From Cavenderia fasciculata (lineage: Eukaryota > Evosea > Eumycetozoa > Acytosteliales > Cavenderiaceae): a DNA stretch of 64,000 nt. The position numbers and the translations under genes are program-made. Location of the stretch: NCBI RefSeq assembly GCF_000203815.1, contig NW_004457735.1:248001-312000 (forward strand). The letters are read 5' to 3'. How positions within the stretch are numbered: the stretch's first letter is position 1; every line of letters begins with the position of its first letter. This document shows, piece by piece, positions 11,411-26,108 of this stretch. A model generated the notes under the pieces. It searched no databases. It saw nothing but the letters and a program-made list of their open reading frames with translations, and was not told the DNA's origin.

Positions 11411-11882
11411 ATAAATAAATAAATATAAATAGTAATATATAAATATATAAATATATAAATATAGTATTTGTAGCTTTTTAAAGAAATGGGAGGAATGGGT
11501 TTTGAACTACTCTTGCTAAACCCAAATTAATATTGGGATTTAAAATATTAATAAAAATTTAATTTACTTTTTTTTTTTTGAAGGGAGAAGGGTCAAAAAG
11601 GGTTGATGATTAACTTGAGAAGGTATTCATATAGATTTTTCTATCTCTATATATATATATATATTTTAATATAAACTAGATTGTGTAAACTATTACAACT
11701 TGTTACATTTAATTTGATATAAAATAAGGGAGATTTAGAGTCTAGATCTGTTTTAGTTTATTTTCATTGATAATAAACACAAGTATAGTATCAATCTACA
11801 ACACACATTTGTACATTCATAGCAAAACCATTTCAAAACAATTATTATTTAAACATTATTATTATTTAACCATCTGTAAACA
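11411..11882. other. intergenic, upstream region of the Argonaute gene
   Basis: AT-rich with T runs and a short TA repeat near 11650. It presumably carries the terminator of the membrane-protein gene and the promoter of the Argonaute gene. No RNA gene is seen. Confidence 0.6.
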
Positions 11883-15243
<3,361 letters not shown>

Positions 15244-15500
15244 ATTATTAAAGGAACATAAACCAAATCTGATCCCATCCCATCTATTTTAAATAAATAC
15301 ATTTTTTAAAATCAACAAATTCTATTTGTATGTATGTATTGTGTTTCTATTTCTTATTGGATGGGAGGCATGATTAAATATTGGACCGGTACTGGAAATG
15401 AAGGTATACCTTCATTTTTTTTACAAACATTTAATTAAATTACAAAAATACTCCTTATGTATGCTCTGTTCTAATAGTATTTTTAATGATTTTTATAGAT
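15244..15500. other. 3' flank of the Argonaute gene
   Basis: Short AT-rich stretch with a small palindrome (GAAGGTATACCTTC) near 15400. No gene. Confidence 0.5.
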
Positions 15501-16366
15501 TTTATGGAGATGATAGTATCGATCAAGAGAGTCAACTCGACACCCTCCACTAATTTGATCAATGTCCTCGTCAATCAAGACCCTCTTCTAAATATATCAA
15601 TCAACAATCATTCTTATCGACACAATCACCAACAACACAACCATTTCAATGACTACAATCATTATCAATCAACAATCATTCTAATGACTACAATCATCAT
15701 CAAAACAATTATTCCAATGATTATAATCATTACAACAATGAAATAATTGATCAAAATGGAAAGGACAACAATAATAGAAAGAGTGGAGAAGAACATCTAG
15801 AGAGTCAAAAGTATCAACTATCACTCGTCTTCCACCTATCAGTGTCTAGTGGTGTTGATATTGATCACCAAATCAACAATAATTGCACTCAAGAGACGAC
15901 ACCCATCGATCAACCAAAATACCATTACAACAATGAACCTTTTGTTGAAAACATTCAGTCCTAGAGCCACTACAGAGATATACAAGAGTCCAGATGGTTG
16001 GAGCCAGTGGTGCGTTGGAGTGTGGTCTGGTGGATGAAATGTACATATATGTCCGATTGGGAGAGAAACCTTAAATTTGATCTCTAGTAGTGGCCATTGG
16101 CACTCAATTGCATCTATTTAGTGTTCGGTGTACACACCTGTCACTGTTGCTACAACGACAATCGTACAACCAATATCGGCTACAATCAAGAGGATGGGTG
16201 GTACCAAAACGTCAATACATCCTCTACTGGGTCAACACTCTCAGCGCACCTGTCAAAAAAATCAAGAAACGGTAATTATCGCCAGTCAAAGGGCCCAAGC
16301 CAAGGTACCCAATACTACCTTCAAAAAGACAATGACTGTACTCAGTTACTACCCCCCAGAGGTTAA
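15501..16366 (+). pseudogene. gene relic, one frame with several stops
   Basis: From about 15501 to 16366 one reading frame shows dictyostelid coding character for nearly 290 codons but is broken by about five stop codons. It begins after a possible acceptor (TTTTTATAG) with FYGDDSIDQESQ, passes an Asn/His/Gln-rich part, then a Trp-rich part (RWLEPVVRWSVVWWMK) and a Cys/His cluster (THCHCCY-like). No start codon or family is identified. It lies between the two copies of the Argonaute exon, so the duplication and this relic may share one rearrangement. The frame is preserved but the stops are not, which suggests loss of function by point mutation. Confidence 0.45.
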
Positions 16367-16382
16367 AAGAGCAATACCTTTA

Positions 16383-16526
16383 TTTTATTTATTTCTTTTA
16401 TCTTTGTTTATTAAATACTATTCAAAAACCAGGTACTATAATTTTGATAAAAGTTTTAAAAAAAATCCTGCATTCCTAGTGAGGCAGTATACTCATAAGT
16501 TGGCATTCTTAATAGGTAAACAATGA
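16383..16526 (+). pseudogene. decayed duplicate of the Argonaute 3' exon
   Basis: Second copy of the segment at 14985. It still encodes RYYNFDKS and QYTHKLAFLIG, but the central RVPSVT part is replaced by unrelated residues. No matching final exon follows; a stop comes five bases after the old donor. The catalytic-His peptide is recognisable, so the source is clear. It has no known function. Confidence 0.75.
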
Positions 16527-16745
16527 AATATGGATTTTATCCATATAAGTTGTACAAATAATAATAATCATCAACATTTTTTAATGTTTGTTTGGGATAG
16601 ATTAATTTTAAATAAAATGCAAAAGATACTCATTTTTTGAATATAGTTTATGAAACCTGTTTGTATGTATGTATGTATGTATTGTGTTTGTTTGTTAGTA
16701 AACTATTTATTATTATTATTATTAATTAAGTTGAGTATTTAATTA

Positions 16746-19042
16746 TTAATTATCATTATAACTATCCATTTCCATTTCATGAGCAACAGAGATACCAGCA
16801 TTACTCATTCCAGCACCAGTAGCACCGGATTCAAAATTTGAATCATTTGGACCACCAGGAGTATTGGATGAATTGGATGACCCGAGAGCAGTGGTATTTG
16901 TGATTTGGTCGAGTTTGGCACTGATAATCTTGACAATTTTGTTGTTGAATACAATCGATTGTGACCAAATTTTTTTAGTTCTTGATGATAAACCATACAA
17001 CAAGAAACTAAAGAATCCAAATATACGAATACAAAATACAAAGAAACCAACACCTGCCACTGATGGACCCAATACCAAACATTCTTGTTCTGGATCTGTA
17101 GTCTTTGGATTGGTCAAACAAGCAAAATACTGTGGAATCGATGCAAAATATTCGTGCTGTGCCGATACAATATATTGATCATACGCAAATAAATACAAAA
17201 GAATAGTATAATATGCTACCAAACTACCAATTGGTTTAACTTCCATCTTTAATATATTCCATCTTGATTGATCCATCTTTGAAATTTTAATTGATACAAT
17301 CTAAAAAAAAAGTAAAAGTAAAAAGTAAAAAGTAAATCAAAATAGATATTAATATTAATATTAATCAATAAATAATAATATTATTATTTAATTAATTTGC
17401 TTGCTACACATACAATATAAATTTCTCTAATTAATAAAATTAAAAAGATTGTACCAGCAAATAAAAATACACCCAATGGTCCCCAAAAGAATATATTTCT
17501 ATATTTTGATGACCAAATCCAACAACTAATTAAAAATAAATAAATAAATAAATATTAGTATATTTTATATCAAAGATATATTTTTGTATGTTATTACATA
17601 CAAAACATTTCCGGGACCAGCATGATATTCTTTTGCAGAGATTGTAGCAATGGGGAAGATCCAAGAGATGAGAGAGGTACCGATACAATAGTATTTGAAA
17701 AACTCTCTTTTTTTGGCACCGACTGTTTTAATGGCAAACCAAACTTCGAAAGCCATGATACACCACCACGTGACAACGTAGAGTGCCGATACATGAAGAA
17801 TGAATCCAGTGGTGAGACAGAGATCATCAATGGGGGATGCCGACCGACCTGGTTCGGGACACAACGAGTCTTGTGTTCCATTGATAGCTTGAATGACACC
17901 AGCCAGAGCAACACCACATGCAGCAGACATAACACATAGGTTAATCTTGTCAAACCGAGTAATCTTTGGATTCAATATACCATAGGTGATAATTAAGAAT
18001 ATAGTAGCAAAGAATGAAAGGAATGATAGAATATCACCCATTGTAAATATATTGGTCCATATTTGTGGTTTAAATAGTGGTGATGGACATGGTGCAACAC
18101 ATGAACTAATATTAGAGATGTAAATGTATCCTTCATAAGTTGATCTTTCTTGATCGTCTGTTGGATGTTCTACCAATGGGAATGGACATAGACCAAAGGT
18201 TGTATTTGAATTTATCAAATTTGGATTTTGACATGTCACCGAGTGATTAGTATCACCACCAAACGATGTTAGATTATAAAGTGCAGATTCCAATGGAAAC
18301 AATGTAAAATTGTATCCACCACCAATCACTTTACTAGAACAATCCAATAAATTGGTTGGAATCTGACACAACTCTGTTGTATTATAACAATTGGCTGAAC
18401 ATGGAAACTTTGGGAATGCCAATACCGTCGATGTATTTGGTACTTGATATTCTATACATTCCATAAAAAACTATATAAAAAAAACAACAAAGTAAAAATA
18501 ATTAGATTAAATATTTTAAAGTATTATATATAAATATATATATCTCTCTCTACTTACCAAAGCACATAGAGTTTTATATGTATTTTGTACTTTACATTGA
18601 TCAGATCCACCAAAATCTAATATCAATTTAAATTGAAGTGCTTGTGTTTGCAAGTCTGATTGGCTTGCTGTTGAATTTACATATACAGAATCTAAAAGTA
18701 TACATATATTTAAAAGTATATAAATAGTAAATATATATATAAATAAAAGTAAAATAGAGAGAGAGAGATAAAAAAATTAAAAACGTCGGCAATGAGAGCA
18801 AAAAAAAAATCTTTTGTTAGAGATAACATCGAGGGAGAGGGGGGTATGAAAACAGTGCTGAGGGGGTAATTACCTGCATTGGCTAATAAACCTTGACATA
18901 GGGGTGTATCTACAGGATCCCCAATATATTTTTCACATCTCCCTGTTGGATCAACAGGATGATAATCTTGTGCAAAAGTAAAAGTACTTGATTGTATAAA
19001 TACAATAATATATAAAAAGAATAATAACCAGTTACAACTCAT
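16746..19042 (-). CDS. fsl: Frizzled/Smoothened-like seven-pass receptor
   Basis: Five exons on the minus strand: 18874-19042, 18558-18691, 17602-18470, 17414-17525 and 16746-17300; all phases agree and give 612 aa. A signal peptide (LLFFLYIIVFIQSSTFTFA) opens the protein. The N-terminal 230 residues are Cys-rich with N-glycosylation sites, as in the Frizzled ligand-binding domain. Seven hydrophobic helices follow; the last (FGFFSFLLYGL) runs into SSRTKKIW, matching the Frizzled KTxxxW motif with Arg for Lys. Known dictyostelid Fsl proteins have this layout. The cytosolic tail is Ser/Asn/Gly-rich. The ligand is unknown. Confidence 0.9.
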
Positions 19043-19671
19043 TCTATCTATCTCTCTATATATATTTTTAAAATAGTATAGATAAAATGATTTAAATGAT
19101 TGATGAGGATTAAAAAAAAAAACAACCCTCATCTTAGGAAGGAGGAAGAAGGAGTTAACCAAACCAAATTAATTTAATGTAATTGTGTCAGTTTGGTGCT
19201 TGTTTTCTTTTATTCGTAGAGGAGAAGTGATGGGCTCATCACCATCCGTACTCAATTTTGGTGTTGGTAACCTCGTCAATACCGATCTTTTCAATGGAAT
19301 CTAAAGAATGAGCGGTGGGGTGTTGGGTGAGTGTGGTGTCCATCCCACCATGGAAAAGATATTAATTACAAAATATCTTTTTCGAGGGCCGTCAGAAGTG
19401 TCAGTTAGGCAAAAAATCAGACGAAACCCTTTGCACTTTTGGGGGTTGTCTGTTTTTTTTTTTCAATTTTTCGGATATACCCCCTACCACCTTCTCTCCA
19501 TCTGCCATCCCCATCTTTCCGATACCTTATATTTTATGTAACAATGTAAATTCCCCAAAGCCCTTCGAATAACCATGAACAAAAAGTCACACTCTTTTTT
19601 GAAATTGAATCAAACTCGGCTATTTTTGAAATTTACTCTTTACTTTAATTAATTTATTTTTATTTTTATTT
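19043..19671. other. intergenic
   Basis: Between the receptor start and the end of the next minus-strand gene. A 77-codon plus-strand frame at 19308 lacks dictyostelid coding features and is not called. Confidence 0.5.
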
Positions 19672-20511
19672 TTAGAAAGAAGCAGTTGATTGATCTTTTG
19701 AATCATCAATCAAATCTTTTGCTTCTTCTTCAGGGGTCATTTTACCAGAGAGGTCTGAACCGTCGGCTTGGTAGGTGCCCCCAGTGTTGAGACCACCGTC
19801 ATCCATATCTTCGATTTCAAATTGGTCTTCCCAAGCTTCATGTTGTTGGGCGTTTTGGAATTGTGGGACTTGGGCGGGATAGTTGCAACGAGCGTTGAGT
19901 AGGGCGTCTTGGAATCCACCGTTGAGGTTGATGCCGGCATGTGAGAGCCAACCCATTGGACTGACGGTAAGGTATCCTTGTCCGGGTGCGAATTGACAAT
20001 TGACGTCGTACTGGACACCACCCATATGTACGGCATTGGTCAATGAACAAAACATAGACAACATGATTTGTTCGATCAAGTAGGCATCGGGGTTATTGTC
20101 TTGGTTTGGTAGTGGAAGCGTCTTGTAGCAGTAGAGACAGGTACCAGCCTTTCCAGGTTGAGTGGCGTCTGTACAAAATCCATCGACATTCTTTTTCTTT
20201 TGGATACGGTCATAGACACTTGAATAACTCGAGCCAATGTACATGAGTGGGTAGTCTATATCAATGTACGATCCAGTAATCGAGTTGATAGTCACTCTTT
20301 TTGGCACGGCACTAAACATAGTGTAAACTCCCGGTGCTTTGGAATCGGCACCTGGTAGTGTTGGCAATGTGTTACATGTCCAATCACTTGGTGTAGTCTG
20401 TTGATTATAAGATCCCCAATATCTAAGTGACCCTTCAACTCTGACGACAGAATTATTTAAAATAAATATTAAAAATAATAATATTGATATTGATAATGAT
20501 ATTTTAATCAT
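19672..20511 (-). CDS. secreted protein (279 aa), unidentified
   Basis: Single exon starting MIKISLSISILLFLIF, a clear signal peptide ending near VVRVEG. The mature part has about eight Cys (WTCNTL, GFCTD, GTCLYCYK, MFCSL, VNCQF, ARCNY), consistent with disulfides. It has no transmembrane helix and ends in an acidic, Gln/Asp/Glu-rich tail. The upstream Thr/Gln part begins LRYWGSYNQQTTPSDW. It is probably a secreted or vesicular protein. The family is not recognised; I cannot assign an enzyme activity. Confidence 0.8.
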   Translation of the reverse strand: MIKISLSISILLFLIFILNNSVVRVEGSLRYWGSYNQQTTPSDWTCNTLPTLPGADSKAPGVYTMFSAVPKRVTINSITGSYIDIDYPLMYIGSSYSSVYDRIQKKKNVDGFCTDATQPGKAGTCLYCYKTLPLPNQDNNPDAYLIEQIMLSMFCSLTNAVHMGGVQYDVNCQFAPGQGYLTVSPMGWLSHAGINLNGGFQDALLNARCNYPAQVPQFQNAQQHEAWEDQFEIEDMDDGGLNTGGTYQADGSDLSGKMTPEEEAKDLIDDSKDQSTASF

Positions 20512-21287
20512 TTTAGATGGTTGGTTTGTGAATAGTTATAAAGATGTAATAATAATAATTTTTTTAAAAAGATAGTAATAAATAAAGATATTTAATATTT
20601 TACAAGGTTGTGTGTGTGTGAATAAATATATTTTGGATTGATTGATTGATGATTAATAAAGAGACCCTCATCCTTTTAAAGAGACGGTTTTAAAAATATT
20701 AAATATTAAATCACAACGTTTGTGTTTGATGAACACGTGTGATTGAAAGCTTCGTTTAAATGTCAATCCTAAAGTAGGGTCTCACATGAAATGGGTTCTT
20801 TGTTGAACAATCGATTGATCAGTGCATCATACACCCATCTCATTGATTGAAGCCGATCGACACTGCTAATGGGTGTGGGTTTTGATTTCGATCGGAAACG
20901 AACTTTTTTTGTGTTTGACCTCTCTCCACAAACACGTGTTGCTTTGATGATTCTAAAAAGATTGTTTTTTAATAAGCTTAGTTATTCTGTCAACTATTAT
21001 TATCTTTAATAAAATAGTGTACCGAAGATTACACATTTAACTGTATAAGTGTCATTTCAAAAGTTTTGAAGGAAGATGAAGATCGCAGATCGATGGACGA
21101 AAGATATTTTTAAGGCCTCCCCCCCCCTTACGTGTTAATAGGACATTTTTATTTAAATTTTTTTTTTTTGATGATCAAAAGTTAACAGATCAGCTTTCAC
21201 AGCTCTTCTTCATTTTTTTTTTTCAAAAAGTTATCTCTCTCGCTCTCACTCTCTCTCTCTCACTCTCTCTATCTCTATCTAAAGAGA
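20512..21287. other. intergenic between divergent genes
   Basis: Shared upstream region of a minus-strand and a plus-strand gene. It contains a 36-base hairpin at 20709-20744 with 7-bp outer arms (AATCACA / TGTGATT) and an inner GTGTT/AACAC stem, and further short inverted pairs. A pyrimidine-rich tract (CTCTCTC) sits just before the kinase start codon. Confidence 0.5.
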
Positions 21288-22587
21288 ATGCCAACAGACG
21301 AGGAGAAACCAGCTCCCCCAGCATCGTGCATTAAATCAGAAACAGGCCAATACAAAGTATACAGCAAAAAGTTAGGTGAAGGAGGAGAGGCAAGCGTATG
21401 TTTGGGTTTTGATGAAAAGACAAAGACAGGTGTTGCTTTCAAGTGTTGGTTTCGAACTCATCATAAAAAAGAAAATGAACAAGATAATCAAGCCAGAGCC
21501 GCCCGCCAAGCCAAATACTATAGCGATCCAAAGATAGAGTATGAAAAAATTAAAGATCTCGATCATCCAAACATCCTCAAGTACATAGATTACATTTGCA
21601 TTGATGATTGTGACCTTGAACCTGACATTCCAAGGAAACCAGGTCAAGAGAACAGCAGCAGCAGCAGTGGAAGAACAATACAATGGTGGCAGTTTATAGT
21701 TATGGAACTTGCCAATGAATCGGTGAGAGACTATATAAAAAAAACAAATCATTGGATCTGTTTCAAGTTAGAGACCTCTGGTACCAAATCCTCGACGGTT
21801 TAAGATATGTTCACAAGCGTCGTATTATTCATCGAGACATTAAACCAGACAACATTTTGATCAATTCAAATAGAGTTATTAAAATTTCAGGCATGTATTA
21901 GCTTGATTGATTGATTGATTAAATCAATATATTATACTAGTCTATAATAATTATAATTATTTATTAATCCCTTTTTTTTTTTTCTGTTCTTTTTTTCAGA
22001 TTTTGGAATAAGTAAAGATTATGAATTGGATAATTCAGATACTTTCCTTGCAGGAACCGTGAATTTCTTTTCTCCTGAGCGAAGAAGAGAAGGATCAAGT
22101 TATGGATCAGACATCTGGGCTGTTGGATGTACATTTCTTTCCTTCTTTTTGGTAAGTTCCATCAATCAATTAAACTTTAATTTCTTTTCCAAAACAATTG
22201 TTGATGTTAACATTTTATTTTAGGGAGCTAATTTCAATTGGACTCTAGGTACATATTTAAATGAACTTTACCAGTATCGTAATTCGGAACCTATTTTAAA
22301 AGCTACCAATATTGACATTCCAAAGGTAAGTAAATCCAGACATAAATCAACAGTTGAATAATAGCTCTCTAATCATTTAAAAATTTTTTTTTTTTAAATT
22401 ATAGCCATTCAATGATATCATAAATCTATGTTTCAAAGTTAACCCAAATATTGAGGACATCATATCTCATCCACTATTCGAATACAATAATATTTATAAA
22501 TCAAGTTTAGATTCTTTTAAACTATCTAGTTTGGTTCGTACCCTACCAATTGTAAAGGATGATTCTCAAAAAAAAAATAATAATCAA

Positions 22588-22669
<82 letters not shown>

Positions 22670-24012
22670 TTAAAGCCAACAGTAACAATAGTGATGGTAG
22701 TAACAACTCGATTGCCAAAAACAAATCTAGAAAGAGCTTGAGCAGTAGTGGAAGTCTAAACAAATCAGTATTAAAAAACATAAATTCAAGGCTTTCTAAA
22801 AGTTATAATCGTAAAATCAATATAAATAATGAAAATAGTAATAATAGTAATGATGATGATGATGATGATGATAATAATAATGATGATGGCCAAAATAATA
22901 ATAATAGTGAAATTAATAATCATAATAATAATAGTAATGAAAAGATAATAGTGACAAATATTAATAGTGATATTGATAATAATATTGATACTACTAGTAG
23001 TGTTAAAGAGGTTAAATGGTTAACAACAGAATCAGCCAAAATGATAAATATTGGTAATGATAATGTTTTAACAATCTTTGACACTGAAAATAATAGATGG
23101 CATAGATTCTTTGATTTGGTAAAGATCAATCAAGATGAAAATAATTTGGAATACCTAATCGATTATGTATTGCCAGTTAGAAGTGGTACTAGAAGTGATT
23201 TATTCATTTTTAAATCGAAAAAGGATAGCAATCCAACCAAAACTTTCATGTCAATCTTTTCAGTAAACACAATGACCCACGGAGAAACAGTATTGGAGTT
23301 TAATGGCAAGGTAAATGGTGCATGTTTTGATGGTTACAATACTATCTATTTATCCATCTTTTTAAAGACCACTCCATGTTTTTCATTCAAACGTCTCAAA
23401 GTTGGTTGTTATTATGATAATATTCAACAACTAGATGGTGCAGATACTATCACTACCACTACCTCTACCAAAAAGATTGATAAACCAACCATATCAACTG
23501 TAGTTTCAGAATACCATCCACCAATGTGTGCTAGTTGGAGATGGGAATCTATGAAACAAGTTTTACATTGGTTACCTACTAGTAACCTACTCCATGTAGC
23601 CTTTGACCATAATCTAGTGGTGTTTGACATGATCAATGGAAAGACTATTGGAGGGTTAGGGTTTGCGACTGGATTGCTAGGTAAATGTTTCCACCACAAT
23701 GATATGTACTATGTCACCAAAGAGCCAACCCACCAATATGTACAACTCATCCGATTTGGATTGGTACCAGACCAATCATCCGGTACAACCAGTCATCAAA
23801 TACTATCAGAAACCTATGCAGACTTGAATATTACTTCACCAAACGATATTAAATTATCGTACATTGACAATCACAATAGCATCTATCTACATAGCATGGG
23901 TGCGCAACGTTGTGATTTACAATATAAGCTCGACTCTAATAGTTGGAGCTTTTTACCTTCTCGTGTTACCGACGAGTACACTTTACAATTTTCAAATATT
24001 TCTACTTTGTAG
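21288..24012 (+). CDS. protein kinase with Asn-rich linker and propeller-like C-terminus
   Basis: Exons 21288-21890, 22000-22151, 22224-22325 and 22405-24012; 821 aa if one A is missing from the A8 run at 21737-21744, where the frame slips. The kinase core is complete: Gly loop [10 protein letters not shown] (28-37), VAFK lysine near 53, HRDIKPDN (182-189), DFG (202-204) and a SPERR APE-equivalent. The first intron starts GC and interrupts the DFG Asp codon. A poly-Asn linker of about 35 residues follows, then about 330 residues with repeated beta-rich units ([25 protein letters not shown]), like Kelch-type propellers of dictyostelid kinases. It is probably an active Ser/Thr kinase; substrates are unknown. 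Confidence 0.85.
22579..22669. repeat. AAT trinucleotide tract encoding poly-Asn
   Basis: About thirty AAT codons in frame inside the kinase linker. This is a coding microsatellite typical of dictyostelids. Confidence 0.95.
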
Positions 24013-24104
24013 ATCAAAATATGGAATAAATTAAATTTAATTATATTTTAAAGAAATGTATTATTATTATTTATTATTATATTTATATTAATATTTAAAA
24101 ATTA

Positions 24105-25633
24105 TTAAAAACCATGTTGATTATTATCATTACCTGTATCCATTTCATCCTTCTTCTCTTCAAATTTAAAAAGTAAGGAGGTTGATGATGAGTCCTTCTT
24201 GGAGAGTCCATTTTTCAATTGTGTTTGGCGATCTCTTTGGGTTGATGTTCTTGGTGGTGGTGGTGGTGGTGGTGGCGGTATTGATGATTCTAAATTAATA
24301 ATTTTAATTGGAGAATGATTATCGACCAAATTTTTCAAGGTTATATATGTTGCTTCAAAATGATTCATATAAATTTCTTCTGTACTCTTGCCCAAGAAAA
24401 CCAAAGCTTTGGAGGCGATTTTCTTGTCTTTGACTGATACGATTTGAGGTAGAACTAAAAGATCTATAAATCCTTTCTCCAATATTTCTGCTGAAGGGAA
24501 AGAAATATGATTGTCTTTGTTGAATGCTTCAAAATGCTCATATGAATCATTGACAATCTCAACCGATGGTTGTGTCAATAAAATTCTCCAAGCATAATTG
24601 CAACAACCATCAATGAGCGACTTGAAGGCTATTTTGGCTTCTTGTTCTTTATTTGGATCGGCACTATAGAATAGAATGTACAAATAAAATCAATATTGAA
24701 AGTCAAATCTTTTAAAAAGTTTTTTTAATATTATTGTAGTTATACAACATACTTTGAGAATAATGATTGAATATAATCAAATTCTTGATAAGCTCTTTGA
24801 TATGGTACTATGGTTTTTAAATCCTTTCCACCCATCATCTCAAAATAATTGTTTTCCATAATTTGTTTTTCTTGAGGTGTCATGTTTTGGATTAAAGCAA
24901 TGAGAGGATCGATAAGAACTTGTTTACAAAATGTAAAACAGTCTTTAAAGATTTGTTGGACTATAAATGCTACTTTTCTATCGCTGATTGCAGTTGGGAC
25001 GACATCAACAAACTGAGAAATACATTGGCGGATGAAAACGAGATAATTTTCATTGAAAATGCCCAACATTGGACGTTTAGTTGACAACATTGTAGCTTGA
25101 CTATTGTTTTGACGAAATTCCTTAGCCAATTGTTCATTTTCTGTTGCTCTGAATGACAGAATTCTAGATTCCAAATATTGAATGGTTTTTAATTTCTCAT
25201 CGATGATCTTTGAGTATTGTTCTGAAAGATTCTTGTAGCCATTGAGCTCTGTATTATGACTTTTGATGAGAGTTTGAATTTTTAGATTGTGTTGGTCAAT
25301 TGAAATATAATGTTGATTGAGTTGATTAAATGATATATAATTTTGGTCGAGTTGAACAATTGATATATAATGTTGTTGGAGTTGACCAATTGATATAAAA
25401 TTTATGTTAAAATCATCTTTTTCTTTGATCTTTTGGTCCAATTCAACAACTAAATCTTGGTGTTGTTTCTTTAGAAAAAGGCAATTCTGACAATCCCTAT
25501 CGGAAGATACATCTTCTTCAATAATGGGTTGTTCTCTAGAGCTAAGAGGACCTTTTTGATTGCTAGGTCTCACATTTTTCATTCCTACAAAAAATTCCTT
25601 TATTCTCTTTACCAAAAAGTAAATTTCATCCAT
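24105..25633 (-). CDS. coiled-coil protein with decapeptide repeats, unidentified
   Basis: Exons 24753-25633 and 24105-24663 (GTATGTTG donor, CTATAG acceptor), 479 aa. The N-terminal third is predicted coiled coil (QHQDLVVELDQKIKEK). Residues around 80-115 hold about four copies of a ten-residue unit of type ISI.QL.QHY. Further heptad-like sequence follows. The C-terminal half is helical (FIRQCISQFVDVVPTAISD; FKDCFTFCKQVLIDPLIALI) and continues across the intron into a helical region ending in a run of nine Pro and a charged tail. No membrane segment or catalytic motif is seen. A scaffold or trafficking role is possible but unsupported. Confidence 0.75.
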
Positions 25634-26108
25634 CTAATAATATTAATTGATTGATTGATAATATATATATATAGGAATGAAAGAACCATTGAATAACTAT
25701 TCTTTTTCAAGTGTACACCCTCTAGAAAAAAAGTAGTTTATTAAATTTTCAAGACTATCTTGGATTTCCAACTTCCCCCACTTTTGGACTTGAATATTTA
25801 ATCCTACTATTTATACCTTCCCTAAGGGTATTAAATTTTCAAGTTCATAGGTAACCCACCAAGATCGAAAGTATTAAAAAATTAAGTTGTTTGGTTGTTA
25901 CTACTCTCAAAAATTCAATAGACCCTTTTTTTTAATTCATAATCACTATACAATAATTACCATCACAAGTAGTTTAATATTATTGAATATCTCTTAATTA
26001 ACAACTATAATTATATAGGAATCTTTCATTCTCACTATACTTTTTTTGTTTATTTTTAAACACACAAAAATTAAAAAAAATTTTTATTTTGACAGAGGAC
26101 GTTAATTA
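25634..26108. other. intergenic between divergent genes
   Basis: AT-rich shared upstream region of the coiled-coil gene and the Hsp70-like gene. The phrase ATTAAATTTTCAAG occurs twice (about 25739 and 25829). No gene. Confidence 0.55.

Noticed and set aside
15510-15525. YGDD-like residues in the relic after the Argonaute gene
   Set aside because: The string recalls RNA-dependent RNA polymerase motif C, but no other polymerase motif is near and the context is low-complexity Asn/His/Gln. Coincidence.
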